From: Leptolyngbya sp. PCC 7375
GTDB lineage: Bacteria > Cyanobacteriota > Cyanobacteriia > Phormidesmidales > Phormidesmidaceae
Length of the DNA: 64,000 nucleotides
Reading direction: 5' to 3'
Assembly: GCF_000316115.1 (NCBI RefSeq)
Contig: NZ_JH993797.1
Location: forward strand, 2,776,486 to 2,840,485
The notes beneath the pieces are model-generated. The model had not been told where the DNA came from, searched no databases, and saw only the letters and a list, made by a program, of their open reading frames with translations. Positions 1 through 9,128 of the stretch are shown one piece after another (position 1 is the stretch's first letter; every line of letters starts with the position of its first letter). A program made the position numbers and the translations under genes.

Positions 1-947
1 AAGGTGTCGTACTTCAGATTTCCCAATATGAAATCTCCATATTCCGGAGATGGCATAGATAGTAATTCCGGAGAAAACGTGGAAAAGTTACCTTTGGTGT
101 CAATGCTCACAATCTCAAAGGGAGTGGTCTGATCATTGCGATGTATTCGTTTATTATGATATATAAAGCTACCTATCTTTTCAAATTCTCTTAAGCTAAT
201 GCTAGGATCAATATTAGCTTTGGTTAACTCCCACCAACGTTGTAGGAATTTGCGAAATCGCTCAGTTGTCCCTTCTTGCTGTAAAGAAGAAGCTCGATGA
301 ATTCCTTCTATCTCTTCTACGTTGAAGCCTACATGAGAAATCTTGTGGTCTAAAAAAAACTGAAATATCTCATCTGGATAGTCTAATGAATCCTGGGTTA
401 GAACTGTAATAACCCTAAATGGAATCTGATTCTGTTGCAATAGACGGATGCCTCGTAGTGTTGCTGCATGACTACCGATACCCTTCCTAGTTTTACGATG
501 TCGATCATGGAGAAAGGCTGGGCCATCAACACTAACACCTACAGAGACTTTATGTCTTATAAAGAAGTCACACCATTTTTGGGTTATCAAAGTTGCATTT
601 GTTTGTAAGTTTTGTCGAATTTTATAGTCCTGGACATTATACTTTTCACTTAGTTGATTAATAAGCAAAAAAAACGTCTCATAAAGTTTCTGGGAAAGTG
701 CTAAGGGTTCACCTGCATGCCAACAAACTGAGATATTATTTCTAAAGAAAGAGCTTTTGAAGATCTTGGTAAAAATTGCTTCTATAATGTCTACAGAAAT
801 TTTCTCCTTTATAGCACGATCAGGTAAATAACAGTAATCACAATCAAGATTGCAAAATGAGGTTGCTTGGATAACTATCAACTTAAAAGAAGGTATACTT
901 TTAGAGATAGAGTCTACAGAACTATAAGAGTAAGTAGTTTGAGACAT
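1..947 (-). CDS. grrM: Radical SAM/SPASM RiPP maturase, GrrM/OscB-like (partial, 3' end off window)
   Basis: About 315 codons are visible from an ATG at 945-947; the gene runs off the window start. Translating the minus strand gives a radical SAM motif Cx3Cx2C in the context CNLDCDYCYLPDR (about residues 33-45). An HAGEP motif follows about 35 residues later, and an SVDGP motif lies further on. This matches maturases of the cyanobacterial glycine-rich-repeat (GRRM) and OscB type. In that family the enzyme uses SAM and an Fe-S cluster to join an aromatic side chain to the residue two positions later, forming three-residue cyclophanes. The C-terminal SPASM cysteines would lie beyond base 1 and cannot be checked. 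The likely substrate is the W-rich precursor at 1436-1852 on the same strand. Family assignment rests on motif memory, not on a search. Confidence 0.85.
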   Translation of the reverse strand, partial: MSQTTYSYSSVDSISKSIPSFKLIVIQATSFCNLDCDYCYLPDRAIKEKISVDIIEAIFTKIFKSSFFRNNISVCWHAGEPLALSQKLYETFFLLINQLSEKYNVQDYKIRQNLQTNATLITQKWCDFFIRHKVSVGVSVDGPAFLHDRHRKTRKGIGSHAATLRGIRLLQQNQIPFRVITVLTQDSLDYPDEIFQFFLDHKISHVGFNVEEIEGIHRASSLQQEGTTERFRKFLQRWWELTKANIDPSISLREFEKIGSFIYHNKRIHRNDQTTPFEIVSIDTKGNFSTFSPELLSMPSPEYGDFILGNLKYDT

Positions 948-1213
948 CAGTACAGAGTCTATATCTTAAGAACGATTAATGATTAGGCAAACTCATCAAC
1001 TCGGTGAGTAATCTCGACTTTGAGAAGTTACTTCTTACTGTAAAAATTCCAGGCACGAGAGTCTTCAGGCATCAAGCCAACTGAATGTTCTTATTTTTTC
1101 AGCCACAAACACAGGCACATTAGAAAGAAATCGAGTTTATGTGGATTTAAACTAGATCCCTAAACCGCACCTGAGCAGTGTAGGGATCTAGAACTTTTAA
1201 GAACTCTTATGTA

Positions 1214-1352
1214 TTGAATTACTCTAATTATTCTAATCATTTCAAACATATCGCTCAGCCTCTTGTTCTAAAGTATCGCTACTTGCTGTATCAGCAGTAT
1301 CTTCCCAGTCAGTAAATTTTGTTTATCTAATCTTGAGGATTAGGGGGAGTGT
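1214..1352 (-). pseudogene. Decayed second copy of the W-triplet RiPP precursor
   Basis: On the minus strand this stretch aligns with the middle and core of the intact precursor next door. A conserved run encodes DWEDTADTASSD (intact: DWEDTTDTTSSD), followed by a diverged core. In the frame of the core there is a TGA at 1242-1244 where the intact gene has TCA. TAG codons at 1233-1235 and 1224-1226 fall where the intact gene has TGG tryptophan codons. A further frame disruption lies near 1320-1330, and no start codon or leader is recognisable. It sits between the precursor and the maturase, so it looks like a former tandem duplicate that has lost function. Exact ends are approximate. Confidence 0.7.
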
Positions 1353-1435
1353 CCTGAGATTATCTCATACTTCTATATGGTGGGTCTACGACTTTTCACA
1401 TTTAGGGGCAATCTGATCACTGGGGCCGAGTAATC

Positions 1436-1852
1436 TCACCTGCCTACCTTAAGATTTTTGGGTCTAGGAGAGTTTGCGTCAGCCCAATTACTCCAGTTGT
1501 TCCAATCATTCCAATCATCCCAAGGGCCCCAATCATTCCAATCATCATCATTATTTGAAACACATGGCTTCTCAGGCTCTTGAGCTGAATCATCACTACT
1601 TGTCGTATCAGTAGTATCTTCCCAGTCAGCGCATTTGGTCCATCTATCTTTAGGACTAGGAGCTTCGGTCTTTTCACCATGTTGTTGCCGCTCATGCAAT
1701 ACTTTTGAGAGTTTTATAGCTCTTTCCTCAACCGACACAGTTGAATAAGGTCGCTCCTCATATCCAAATTCAGTTTTACCTTGAGCAGGTTGTAACGCGG
1801 CTAGAAATAGCAACAATCCCATGATACTGGTAAATTCTGTTTGATTACGCAT
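1436..1852 (-). CDS. grrA: RiPP precursor with seven W-x-x triplets (GrrA/OscA-like)
   Basis: A 138-aa protein. Residues 1-25 look like a signal peptide: charged start, hydrophobic LLLFLAAL, then PAQG. Residues 40-58 (SVEERAIKLSKVLHERQQH) resemble the conserved helix of GrrA leaders. An acidic, Ser/Thr-rich spacer follows. Residues 105-125 are seven uninterrupted triplets: WND, WGP, WDD, WND, WNN, WSN, WAD. Six of the seven have Asn or Asp in third place, which is the pattern known from three-residue cyclophane (triceptide) substrates. Known GrrA cores are mostly glycine-rich with scattered aromatics, so this gapless array is distinctive. Two cysteines (C74, C97) lie outside the core. The maturase lies downstream on the same strand. 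That the core is modified and exported is inference from the family. Confidence 0.82.
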   Translation of the reverse strand: MRNQTEFTSIMGLLLFLAALQPAQGKTEFGYEERPYSTVSVEERAIKLSKVLHERQQHGEKTEAPSPKDRWTKCADWEDTTDTTSSDDSAQEPEKPCVSNNDDDWNDWGPWDDWNDWNNWSNWADANSPRPKNLKVGR

Positions 1853-2191
1853 AATTTCTTAATGAGTTCTCAAGAGAAATAAAAAGTTAGCTAATACGAG
1901 ATATTTACACGTAGTGTCTTAAATACAAAAACTATGAAACCAGATATCTGTTCTACGAGAACTCACGTTACCCCTACAAAAACAGCTATAGACTATATAT
2001 CTAAGTAAGTTAAATCATATCCAAGCTTTTTGGGAAGTTAACTTTTAGCTTAAGAAAAATACAAATACCAGATATGTTGGAGCTAAGACGACCATTACAG
2101 GTATTCTTCGAGTAATTGAGTGTTCCTTTGATTTTGTTCAGAGAGAGCACACCGTTGGCTGTGTAAAGTCAAAGATTAATAATGATGATGA
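1853..2191. other. AT-rich intergenic region between precursor and STAND gene
   Basis: This stretch of 339 bases separates two minus-strand genes. It must carry the promoter of the RiPP precursor and the 3' flank of the STAND gene. I see no convincing open frame, RNA gene or clear hairpin terminator, and no strong Shine-Dalgarno sequence before the precursor ATG. Confidence 0.5.
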
Positions 2192-5100
2192 TTACTCTTC
2201 ATCGCGGAGTGCCTCTAGCATTTTAGGATTAAAGGGTTTGTCACCCTTCTCCAGAGCATCAATCCAAGCTTGGCGTTGAACTTTCTTTTGTTCATCAGAA
2301 GTCCATTCAACAAAGACTTTGAAGTCAGCAATAGCTCCTTGGGTATTGCCTGTAAGGGCACGGGCTAGTCCACGACTATCAATAAAGCCACCATGATAGG
2401 GTGCTAAGTCAACCGATTTTTCGCAAGCAAACATTACTTCAGTAGCATATCCTTGTAAACTGCCAATCCAACAGAGCTCATTCCAAGAACCATAAATTTC
2501 ATCAGCGGTTGCATCAATTGTTGGTTTAAAAGGGGGATTTAGACTTTGCAAAGCTTTGAAGTTACTAATAGCAGTTTCAATATTGCCAGTTTCAATCAGT
2601 TGAATAGCTTGTTCAAAAGTCTCGATTGTGGCTGCACGATCTTTGGGTGTGAAGACTAAACGATTGTCCCATGCCAGAGATTGTTTATACCACTCTATAG
2701 CGTCGATAGCATTTGCACGCTGTGCCAATCTATCGGCTTTAGCTACAAGATTTGAGGCAGCCGCATGCTTCAAATCAGGGGTATGCTCTTGACAAATCTC
2801 TAACTCTATTAATGCTTCTGGCGATTGTTTGACAAAATAGGTACTTAACCAATTACAGCCAATTGTAATCAGCTCTCTAAATTGCACATCTCTCCATAAC
2901 TTCACATTGCTGTCACTACTAGCACTGACAATAATTTCACCATTAGGACTAAAAGCTATATCCCAAATCTTAGTACTACGGTCTTGAAGGTCATTCAATG
3001 CTTCCCCATCTTTACTCCATAGTTTAATGGTGCCGTCATGACTAGCACTGGCAATAATCTCACCATTAGGACTAAAAGCTACACTTCTAACTGAGTCAGT
3101 ATGGCCTTTGAGGGTTTTCAATTCTTTGCCGTCTTTACTCCATAGTTTAATGATGCCGTCATGACTAGCACTGGCAATAATCTCGCCATCAGGGCTGAAT
3201 GCCACACTCATAACCGCATTAGTATGGCCTTTGAGGGTTTTCAATTCTTTGCCGTCTTTACTCCATAGTTTAATATTATTGTCAGCACTGGTACTCGCGA
3301 TAGTTTCACCATCAGGACTGAAGGTCACATTCATAACTTCAGCATTATGGCCTTTGAGGGTTTTCAACTTATCCCCATCTTTACTCCATAGTTTAATGGT
3401 GCCATCATTACTAGCACTGGCAATAATCTCACCATTAGGACTAAAAGCTACACTTCTAACAAAATCAGTATGGCCCTTTAAGGTAGTCAATTCTTTACCG
3501 TCTTTGGTCCATAGTTTAATAGTTTTATCAGCACTGGCGCTAGCCAGAATTTTATTATCAGAGCTGAAGGCCAGACTCAAAACCGGAGCATTATGGCCTT
3601 TGAGGGTAGTCAATTCTTTGCCGTCTTTGGTCCATAGTTTAATAGTGTGGTCAGCACTGGCACTGGCAATAATCTCACTATCGGGGCTGAAAGCTACATT
3701 TCTAACCGAATCAGTATGTCCTTCGAAAGTATTCAATTCTTTCCTATCTTTGCTCCATAGTTTAATGGTGCGGTCAGCACTGGCGCTAGCGATAGTTTCA
3801 CCATCAGGGCTAAAGGCTACACTCAAAACAAAATTAGTATGGCCTTTGAGGGTAGTCAATACTTCCCCATCTTTACTCCATAGTTTTATAGTGGTGTCTT
3901 CACCAGCACTGGCAATGGTCTTACCATCAGGGCTGAAAGCTAAATGAATTACTGCCGAATTATGATCTTTGAATGTTTTTAAAAATTTTCCATCTTTACT
4001 CCATAGTTTAATAGTGGTGTCTTCACTAGCACTGGCAATGGTCTTACCATCAGGGCTGAAGGCTAGACTAGTAACTTTATTAGTATGGCCTTCGAATGTT
4101 TTCAATAATTCCCCGTCCTTACTCCATAGTTTAATGGTGCGGTCATAACTAGCACTAGCAATAATCTCACCGTCAGGGCTAAAAGCTAAACTTCTAACCG
4201 AAGCAGCATGACCTTTGAGTGTTTTCAACAATTTCCCGTCTTTGGTCCATAGTTTAATGGTGCTGTCATGGCTAGCACTGGCAATAGTTTCATCATCAGG
4301 GCTGAAAACTACAGTAGAAACTTTATCAATATGGCCTTTGAATGTATTCAATAGTTTCCCGTCTTTGGTCCATAGTTTGATAGTGTTGTCATCACTAGCA
4401 CTAGCAATAATCTCACCGTCAGGACTGAAGATCACACTTTCAACTGCATCAGTATGGCCTTTGAGTGTATTTAATGGTTTCCCGTCTTTGGTCCATAGTT
4501 TGATAGTGTTGTCATCACTAGCACTAGCAATAATCTCACCGTCAGGACTGAAGATCACACTTTCAACTGCATCAACATGACCAATCAGTTGTTTTTGTTG
4601 TTTCGTTTTAGTGATAACTTTTTGTATTGCAGCCAGTGCAAGGAAGCGGGTATTTGTTTGATAATAGTTTGGAGAGGAGGATAGTAAATCTTGCCCAATT
4701 TGCATTGCTTTGACAACATCATCTGTTGTTAAGCCATCAATAAGAGCTGATTCCAATGCCAGACTATCTGCTAATAGCTGAGCGTTGGCTCTTCCTTTTG
4801 TCGCTTTTTGTTGCTGTACCCAGGCTATGCCACTAGCCACTGCCGCAAGTAAAGTTAGAACTGCTAGCCCTGCTGCTGCTCGCTGTGCTATCTTTCGCTG
4901 CCTCTGTTCCGCCGCCAATCGCTTTTGCTGCTCCTCAATCTGCCTCTGCTCAGCCGTCACCCGCTTCTGCTGTTCTTTCTCGATCCGCGCTATCAACGGC
5001 TGCTGCAATGACCGAATAAACGCTGCTAAATAATCATGCACCAACTGATACCGCTCTTCTGGTGCTTCCGGTACCTCAGTCACCAACCCAGACTCTGTCA

Positions 5101-7762
5101 GAATCTTAAGAATCAACGACAACAGATCTCGATCCAGACTGTTCTGATTCGTCATCGCCTGCAAATCACCAGCCAAATCAGACTCCGTCTTTAACGGTCG
5201 TGTCCCCTTCTCATCTGTCAGTAAATACAGCACCATCTCTGCCAAATCCTGATGCTCCTGTGGACCACATTCGTCCACAATGTCTGTCAAATACTTCTGC
5301 ACCAACAACTCTTTAGTCGATAGCTCAGGATCGCCCCAGTTGTAATAAATCTCCGGTGTTGTAATTCCCTCTGCCTGCAACTGTGCTCCCACAATCTGTA
5401 ACTCAATTGGGCGGACTTCCCCAGCACCAGCAGCTAGGTCATCCACCACCCTTTCCACTAACTCCTGTTCAGGTGTATAGGGCGTAGGATAGGTCAAATC
5501 ATTGAAGATTGCTTTGGTTTCATCCGGCTTAAAATTGCCAATGTAGTAAAGCCACTTCTTATCGAGAATGTTGTTATCAATAATATCGAGATCAGTCAGC
5601 CGATCGCATTCCAGTAAATAATGAATATAATCTTCCCGAAGCGATAACACCACCTTCACATAGGGCATGCCTAAACAAGTACCTAAAAAATCATAAAAGG
5701 CTCGACGTTCAGCAGTCTGTTCAAACTCGAAGAAGAACTCTTCAAACTGGTCGAACACAAGCACGATGACCTGGTTTTTCTGAGTATGATGCCTCAGCCG
5801 ACGCAAGACCTTTTCGGGTAGAGCTGTATTTTCAGAAGTTGTGTCTATCGCCTCTTCTAAAAGATCCTGGGGGTAGTTAAAAATATCCGACCGGTAGGCC
5901 AATATTCCAGAATCTAAATCCGTCAGTAGCTGTACCAGGTCCTCTACCCAGTTACGATATCTCCGCAGATAAACTGGCACCACTCGCCGAGTCTCAATAC
6001 GCCCTTGCTCTAAGGCAGGTACCAGCCCCGCTTCAATCAGCGAACTTTTGCCTACTCCAGAAGGACCATAGACAATAGTCAGTACATATTCATCTTGCGA
6101 TAGTCGCTTCACTAGCTTTTGAACATCCTGCTTGCGACCAGACGCAACAATGGCATCTTTACGATTTTCCTGAGTCGGCAATGCCGGATTAGCAATTTGC
6201 TGTTTCGGCTGTAACCGTCCAGCCCCAACAAAAGCACGATAATTAAACCGACTTTCAATAGCATCTCGCTGGCGACGTGTTTCAAACGCAGGCAGATATA
6301 ACCCCTGCTGAAAATAACACTGTTGTAATTGGGCTAAGATTAAGCTGTAAAGCTTCGGATCATAGTCTGGCTGAGCAATACCGCATGCCTTTTCTAAGGT
6401 TTGAACAGCTGAATTAATGTCCTCTTGTTGGAACTGAGCTTTCCCCAGAGAGAATAAATACCAACCACGATGAAAGCTATTAATCCAGCTATAAAAATCA
6501 GCATCTTGCTTACTTTTTTCTGTAACTTCAGCTGATTGGATCAACTCTAGTGCCCTCTCAGCAAGCTGTTGTGCTGTCGTCCAGTCTTTTCTAGCCAATG
6601 CAACTTCGGCCAGGAATCCCTCAGCACGAGCCACCCGAAATGGATGCTGCAGTGTCTGATGCAAAGCTTTAGCCTTAGTTGCCACTGCTTCCAAATCCGC
6701 CCATCGTTCCAAACGATGGAGTGCTTCAGCTAAGTAATTAATGTATCTAGCCGCTAGGGTTTGACCCCTAGATAATGTTTCTGCCTCCTTCGATCCCTCC
6801 TCTTCTAAAGGAAAGGCGGAGGGGTCTCGAGTGCTAACGCTAAATTCCGACTCCTCAATCCCCTCAAACGTCTCTATCGCCGCTGCAAAGTACTCCCTTG
6901 CCTCACCAAACGCCAGCTCAAAATCAGGTCGATGCCGTTCAGCATGATTGCGCCACCACAGTCCCATATAAAACTGCACGTGACCCATTTTCTCCCGCCA
7001 TCTCGGATCATCATCTTCCCCAGTGACTAGAGTTTTCCATTTCTCCAAGCTGTACTCATAATGTTCACGAGCTGTAGCACTGTTGTTATTTGCAATACGA
7101 CCCCGCACAAATTCCAAGTCAGCTGCCTGATGTATTGGAAGCTTTATATCTTGCTTTACTAAGGCAGCAAGGCTGGTTTCTAATTCTCGATAGTTTGCCG
7201 AAGTCGCTGTAAGACCCAGATCTTGCGTCGTCAGAAAACGATTCTCCTGAGACTGGGTAACCTGCTGCCACACATTTTGAATCAGCTCATCGATAAACGA
7301 TAGAAAAAACGATGATGGCGTATCAAACGTAATCTGATTGGCCCAGGTGTAAAAGTCTGGTGCGGTACGAATTAGATGTTTGTGGTCATTATCAGTAAGC
7401 CATAGTACTAGGGGAAACGAAAATTCACGAAACTCTTCACGAATCTGATTAGTGGCTATCAGCAGTTGTTCTGGATCTTCTACTTCGCTTAGGTCATAAA
7501 CCATTAAGGCTTCAGGTGGAGCTGTCGCAACATCCTTAATGTAAGTATTAACTGTGGTAAAGAGGGTACTGGCAGTAGGAGAAAGGGTGATTTCATCAAA
7601 GGAGATAGGGCACTGCTGCCGTAGCTCTTCGACTAGTGCCTGGCGGTGCTGGCTAGAGTTACACACAGCCAAAATCAATGCAAACTCGCCTTGGGAAAAT
7701 CGCAGCAGGCGGCAGAGTTCGTTTAAGGCTTCTTGGTTTTGCGGTGATGACACCTCAGACAT
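2192..7762 (-). CDS. nSTAND-type NTPase with TPR regions and 14 WD40 repeats
   Basis: A 1,856-aa multidomain protein. Residues 1 to about 180 are an alpha/beta domain without a P-loop. About 210-540 is helical and TPR-like. A NACHT/nSTAND1 NTPase follows, with Walker A GPSGVGKSS near residue 567 and a Walker B-like LVFDQFEEF near 668. Then come a charged coiled coil rich in EQQKR and a single hydrophobic helix near 970. Fourteen WD40 repeats of 41 aa occupy roughly 1,057-1,625, enough for two seven-blade propellers. A TPR-like tail ends the protein. STAND proteins are nucleotide switches whose repeat domains sense a ligand and whose N-terminal domain transmits the signal. The specific ligand and effector here are unknown. 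The start overlaps the upstream ATPase stop by 8 bases, so the two are probably translationally coupled. Many antisense open frames in the WD40 region are shadows of the repeats. Confidence 0.88.
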   Translation of the reverse strand: MSEVSSPQNQEALNELCRLLRFSQGEFALILAVCNSSQHRQALVEELRQQCPISFDEITLSPTASTLFTTVNTYIKDVATAPPEALMVYDLSEVEDPEQLLIATNQIREEFREFSFPLVLWLTDNDHKHLIRTAPDFYTWANQITFDTPSSFFLSFIDELIQNVWQQVTQSQENRFLTTQDLGLTATSANYRELETSLAALVKQDIKLPIHQAADLEFVRGRIANNNSATAREHYEYSLEKWKTLVTGEDDDPRWREKMGHVQFYMGLWWRNHAERHRPDFELAFGEAREYFAAAIETFEGIEESEFSVSTRDPSAFPLEEEGSKEAETLSRGQTLAARYINYLAEALHRLERWADLEAVATKAKALHQTLQHPFRVARAEGFLAEVALARKDWTTAQQLAERALELIQSAEVTEKSKQDADFYSWINSFHRGWYLFSLGKAQFQQEDINSAVQTLEKACGIAQPDYDPKLYSLILAQLQQCYFQQGLYLPAFETRRQRDAIESRFNYRAFVGAGRLQPKQQIANPALPTQENRKDAIVASGRKQDVQKLVKRLSQDEYVLTIVYGPSGVGKSSLIEAGLVPALEQGRIETRRVVPVYLRRYRNWVEDLVQLLTDLDSGILAYRSDIFNYPQDLLEEAIDTTSENTALPEKVLRRLRHHTQKNQVIVLVFDQFEEFFFEFEQTAERRAFYDFLGTCLGMPYVKVVLSLREDYIHYLLECDRLTDLDIIDNNILDKKWLYYIGNFKPDETKAIFNDLTYPTPYTPEQELVERVVDDLAAGAGEVRPIELQIVGAQLQAEGITTPEIYYNWGDPELSTKELLVQKYLTDIVDECGPQEHQDLAEMVLYLLTDEKGTRPLKTESDLAGDLQAMTNQNSLDRDLLSLILKILTESGLVTEVPEAPEERYQLVHDYLAAFIRSLQQPLIARIEKEQQKRVTAEQRQIEEQQKRLAAEQRQRKIAQRAAAGLAVLTLLAAVASGIAWVQQQKATKGRANAQLLADSLALESALIDGLTTDDVVKAMQIGQDLLSSSPNYYQTNTRFLALAAIQKVITKTKQQKQLIGHVDAVESVIFSPDGEIIASASDDNTIKLWTKDGKPLNTLKGHTDAVESVIFSPDGEIIASASDDNTIKLWTKDGKLLNTFKGHIDKVSTVVFSPDDETIASASHDSTIKLWTKDGKLLKTLKGHAASVRSLAFSPDGEIIASASYDRTIKLWSKDGELLKTFEGHTNKVTSLAFSPDGKTIASASEDTTIKLWSKDGKFLKTFKDHNSAVIHLAFSPDGKTIASAGEDTTIKLWSKDGEVLTTLKGHTNFVLSVAFSPDGETIASASADRTIKLWSKDRKELNTFEGHTDSVRNVAFSPDSEIIASASADHTIKLWTKDGKELTTLKGHNAPVLSLAFSSDNKILASASADKTIKLWTKDGKELTTLKGHTDFVRSVAFSPNGEIIASASNDGTIKLWSKDGDKLKTLKGHNAEVMNVTFSPDGETIASTSADNNIKLWSKDGKELKTLKGHTNAVMSVAFSPDGEIIASASHDGIIKLWSKDGKELKTLKGHTDSVRSVAFSPNGEIIASASHDGTIKLWSKDGEALNDLQDRSTKIWDIAFSPNGEIIVSASSDSNVKLWRDVQFRELITIGCNWLSTYFVKQSPEALIELEICQEHTPDLKHAAASNLVAKADRLAQRANAIDAIEWYKQSLAWDNRLVFTPKDRAATIETFEQAIQLIETGNIETAISNFKALQSLNPPFKPTIDATADEIYGSWNELCWIGSLQGYATEVMFACEKSVDLAPYHGGFIDSRGLARALTGNTQGAIADFKVFVEWTSDEQKKVQRQAWIDALEKGDKPFNPKMLEALRDEE
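4355..4574 (-). repeat. Exact 97-bp tandem duplication within the WD40 array
   Basis: Bases 4355-4451 and 4478-4574 are identical, offset by 123 bases, which is exactly one 41-codon WD40 unit. They cover most of repeats 1 and 2 of the array. The other repeats differ more from each other. This points to a recent unit duplication or gene conversion. Confidence 0.9.
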
Positions 7763-9128
7763 CAGACTTTAGTTCCTTAGCATTGAGTAAAACTGGGTTG
7801 AGCGCAAACCAGGTTTGTCCAGCATCCCGATATTCAAACACAAATAAGCTGCGTAATAGCGACTGATATTCCCCTTCTCCTCGAACAGTTTTCGTGCGGT
7901 TCACCTCCCGCAGCAGGCCCCATTCCTCAAAGTCGATGGCCTTAGTTAAATCGCTGAGTCGAAGACTAATCACTCGGTCCAGCAACTCCCTGGTAAACGG
8001 TGGATCGGCTTTTTTTAAGCAGTAGTTAATTAATACAAGTAAATTTCGCACATGACCACCGCTAGCAAGGCATAGTCGGTCTAGAGTTTCTAGCGAGTCA
8101 AACAGCTCACCAACTCTAGCTAACCGTTCCTGAGCCGATAGGTCTGGAAATGCCCGAGCCAGCAGCATTTGTCGGAGGGCACTAATACCGGCTTCGCAAG
8201 GACTGCCATCTCGGTTTTGCGTACGGACCATGGGCAATACTTGAGGCGCACTACCAAACCGATTGGTCAGGTTCTCCTGCTCATTAGAAAAAGACAGCAC
8301 TAGCGGCACGGTATACACCACATGGCAACGCAGTTTCTTGAGCTGGTCACCACGGTCAACAAATAGATATTCCGGCTGGCGACGGCCCTGGCCACGGGGT
8401 TTATTGTCAATGCGGTCCAGGTTATCAACGATCACCACCAACCCAGCCTTATCCTGTGTACTCAGCTGCTGATTCGCCGTATCAATCAGTTCGCTGTTGA
8501 TCACCTCCAGAATAGAGTTGATGCGGGGCTCTAAATGCTGTCTTAGTAGCGATCTCACATCCTTACTATCTTTTGCTTTCGTGGTCAGCTCACCAATGCC
8601 AAAGGCCAGGGAATAGTTACCATCTTCACTGCTCAGGCCCACCTCTTCGCCCACATTGAAGCCAGCGATCTCGGGAATTTTCACCTTGAGCCCTGTCACT
8701 TCAGAATTCAATAAAGTAGCCGTGCTTTGGAGCAGTTTCTGAAACTTATTGGGTGTCAGACGCAGACGTGCCTCCTCCAGGCTTTTACTAACTTGTTTAG
8801 CAATGGCTAGCAGGATATCGCTGATGTCCACATCTCCCATATCCAGGTCATCAGTGGACTCAAAGTAAACCACATGGTAGCCTTCATCCTCCAATTCCTG
8901 CCGCAGACGGGATAACTCGGTGGACTTGCCACAGCCAATGTGCCCCGTAAACAACTGACAGGTGGGCTCATGATCCGAAAAAGTAATGGTGCGCTTTAGC
9001 TCCCGCACCAAATCACTACCCCGCACCTCCGAAAAGTCGATGTAATACTTACCATCATCAGGGGATGTGAGATTCAGCGTTTTGCTTGGGTTACACGCTC
9101 GAAAAAATCGACCTAAATTTACTCCCAT
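7755..9128 (-). CDS. P-loop ATPase (AAA/STAND-like), partner of the WD40 NTPase
   Basis: A 457-aa protein with Walker A GHIGCGKST at residues 62-70 and a Walker B-like LVVIVDNLDRI near 230. The ATPase core is followed by a helical C-terminal region resembling the lid and winged-helix part of STAND or Orc/KAP-like ATPases. Similar proteins are common in cyanobacteria as 'P-loop NTPase fold protein', often beside large STAND genes. The stop TGA (7755-7757) overlaps the start of the next gene, so the pair is almost certainly one transcript. I know no assigned function. A role in sensing or defence signalling is inference from architecture. Confidence 0.75.
   Translation of the reverse strand: MGVNLGRFFRACNPSKTLNLTSPDDGKYYIDFSEVRGSDLVRELKRTITFSDHEPTCQLFTGHIGCGKSTELSRLRQELEDEGYHVVYFESTDDLDMGDVDISDILLAIAKQVSKSLEEARLRLTPNKFQKLLQSTATLLNSEVTGLKVKIPEIAGFNVGEEVGLSSEDGNYSLAFGIGELTTKAKDSKDVRSLLRQHLEPRINSILEVINSELIDTANQQLSTQDKAGLVVIVDNLDRIDNKPRGQGRRQPEYLFVDRGDQLKKLRCHVVYTVPLVLSFSNEQENLTNRFGSAPQVLPMVRTQNRDGSPCEAGISALRQMLLARAFPDLSAQERLARVGELFDSLETLDRLCLASGGHVRNLLVLINYCLKKADPPFTRELLDRVISLRLSDLTKAIDFEEWGLLREVNRTKTVRGEGEYQSLLRSLFVFEYRDAGQTWFALNPVLLNAKELKSDV

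Noticed and set aside
1214..1352. TAG codons as recoded amino acids (suppressor or pyrrolysine-type)
   Set aside because: The copy also has a TGA, a frame disruption and no leader, and nothing else in the window suggests recoding.
1444..1695. 83-aa Met/Ile-rich frame overlapping the RiPP precursor
   Set aside because: It is the same DNA in another frame; the periodic GMIGMIG pattern is a shadow of the W-x-x triplets.
3231..5033. Several plus-strand open frames opposite the WD40 array
   Set aside because: They repeat with the 123-base period of the WD40 units and encode low-complexity hydrophobic sequence, so they are antisense shadows.
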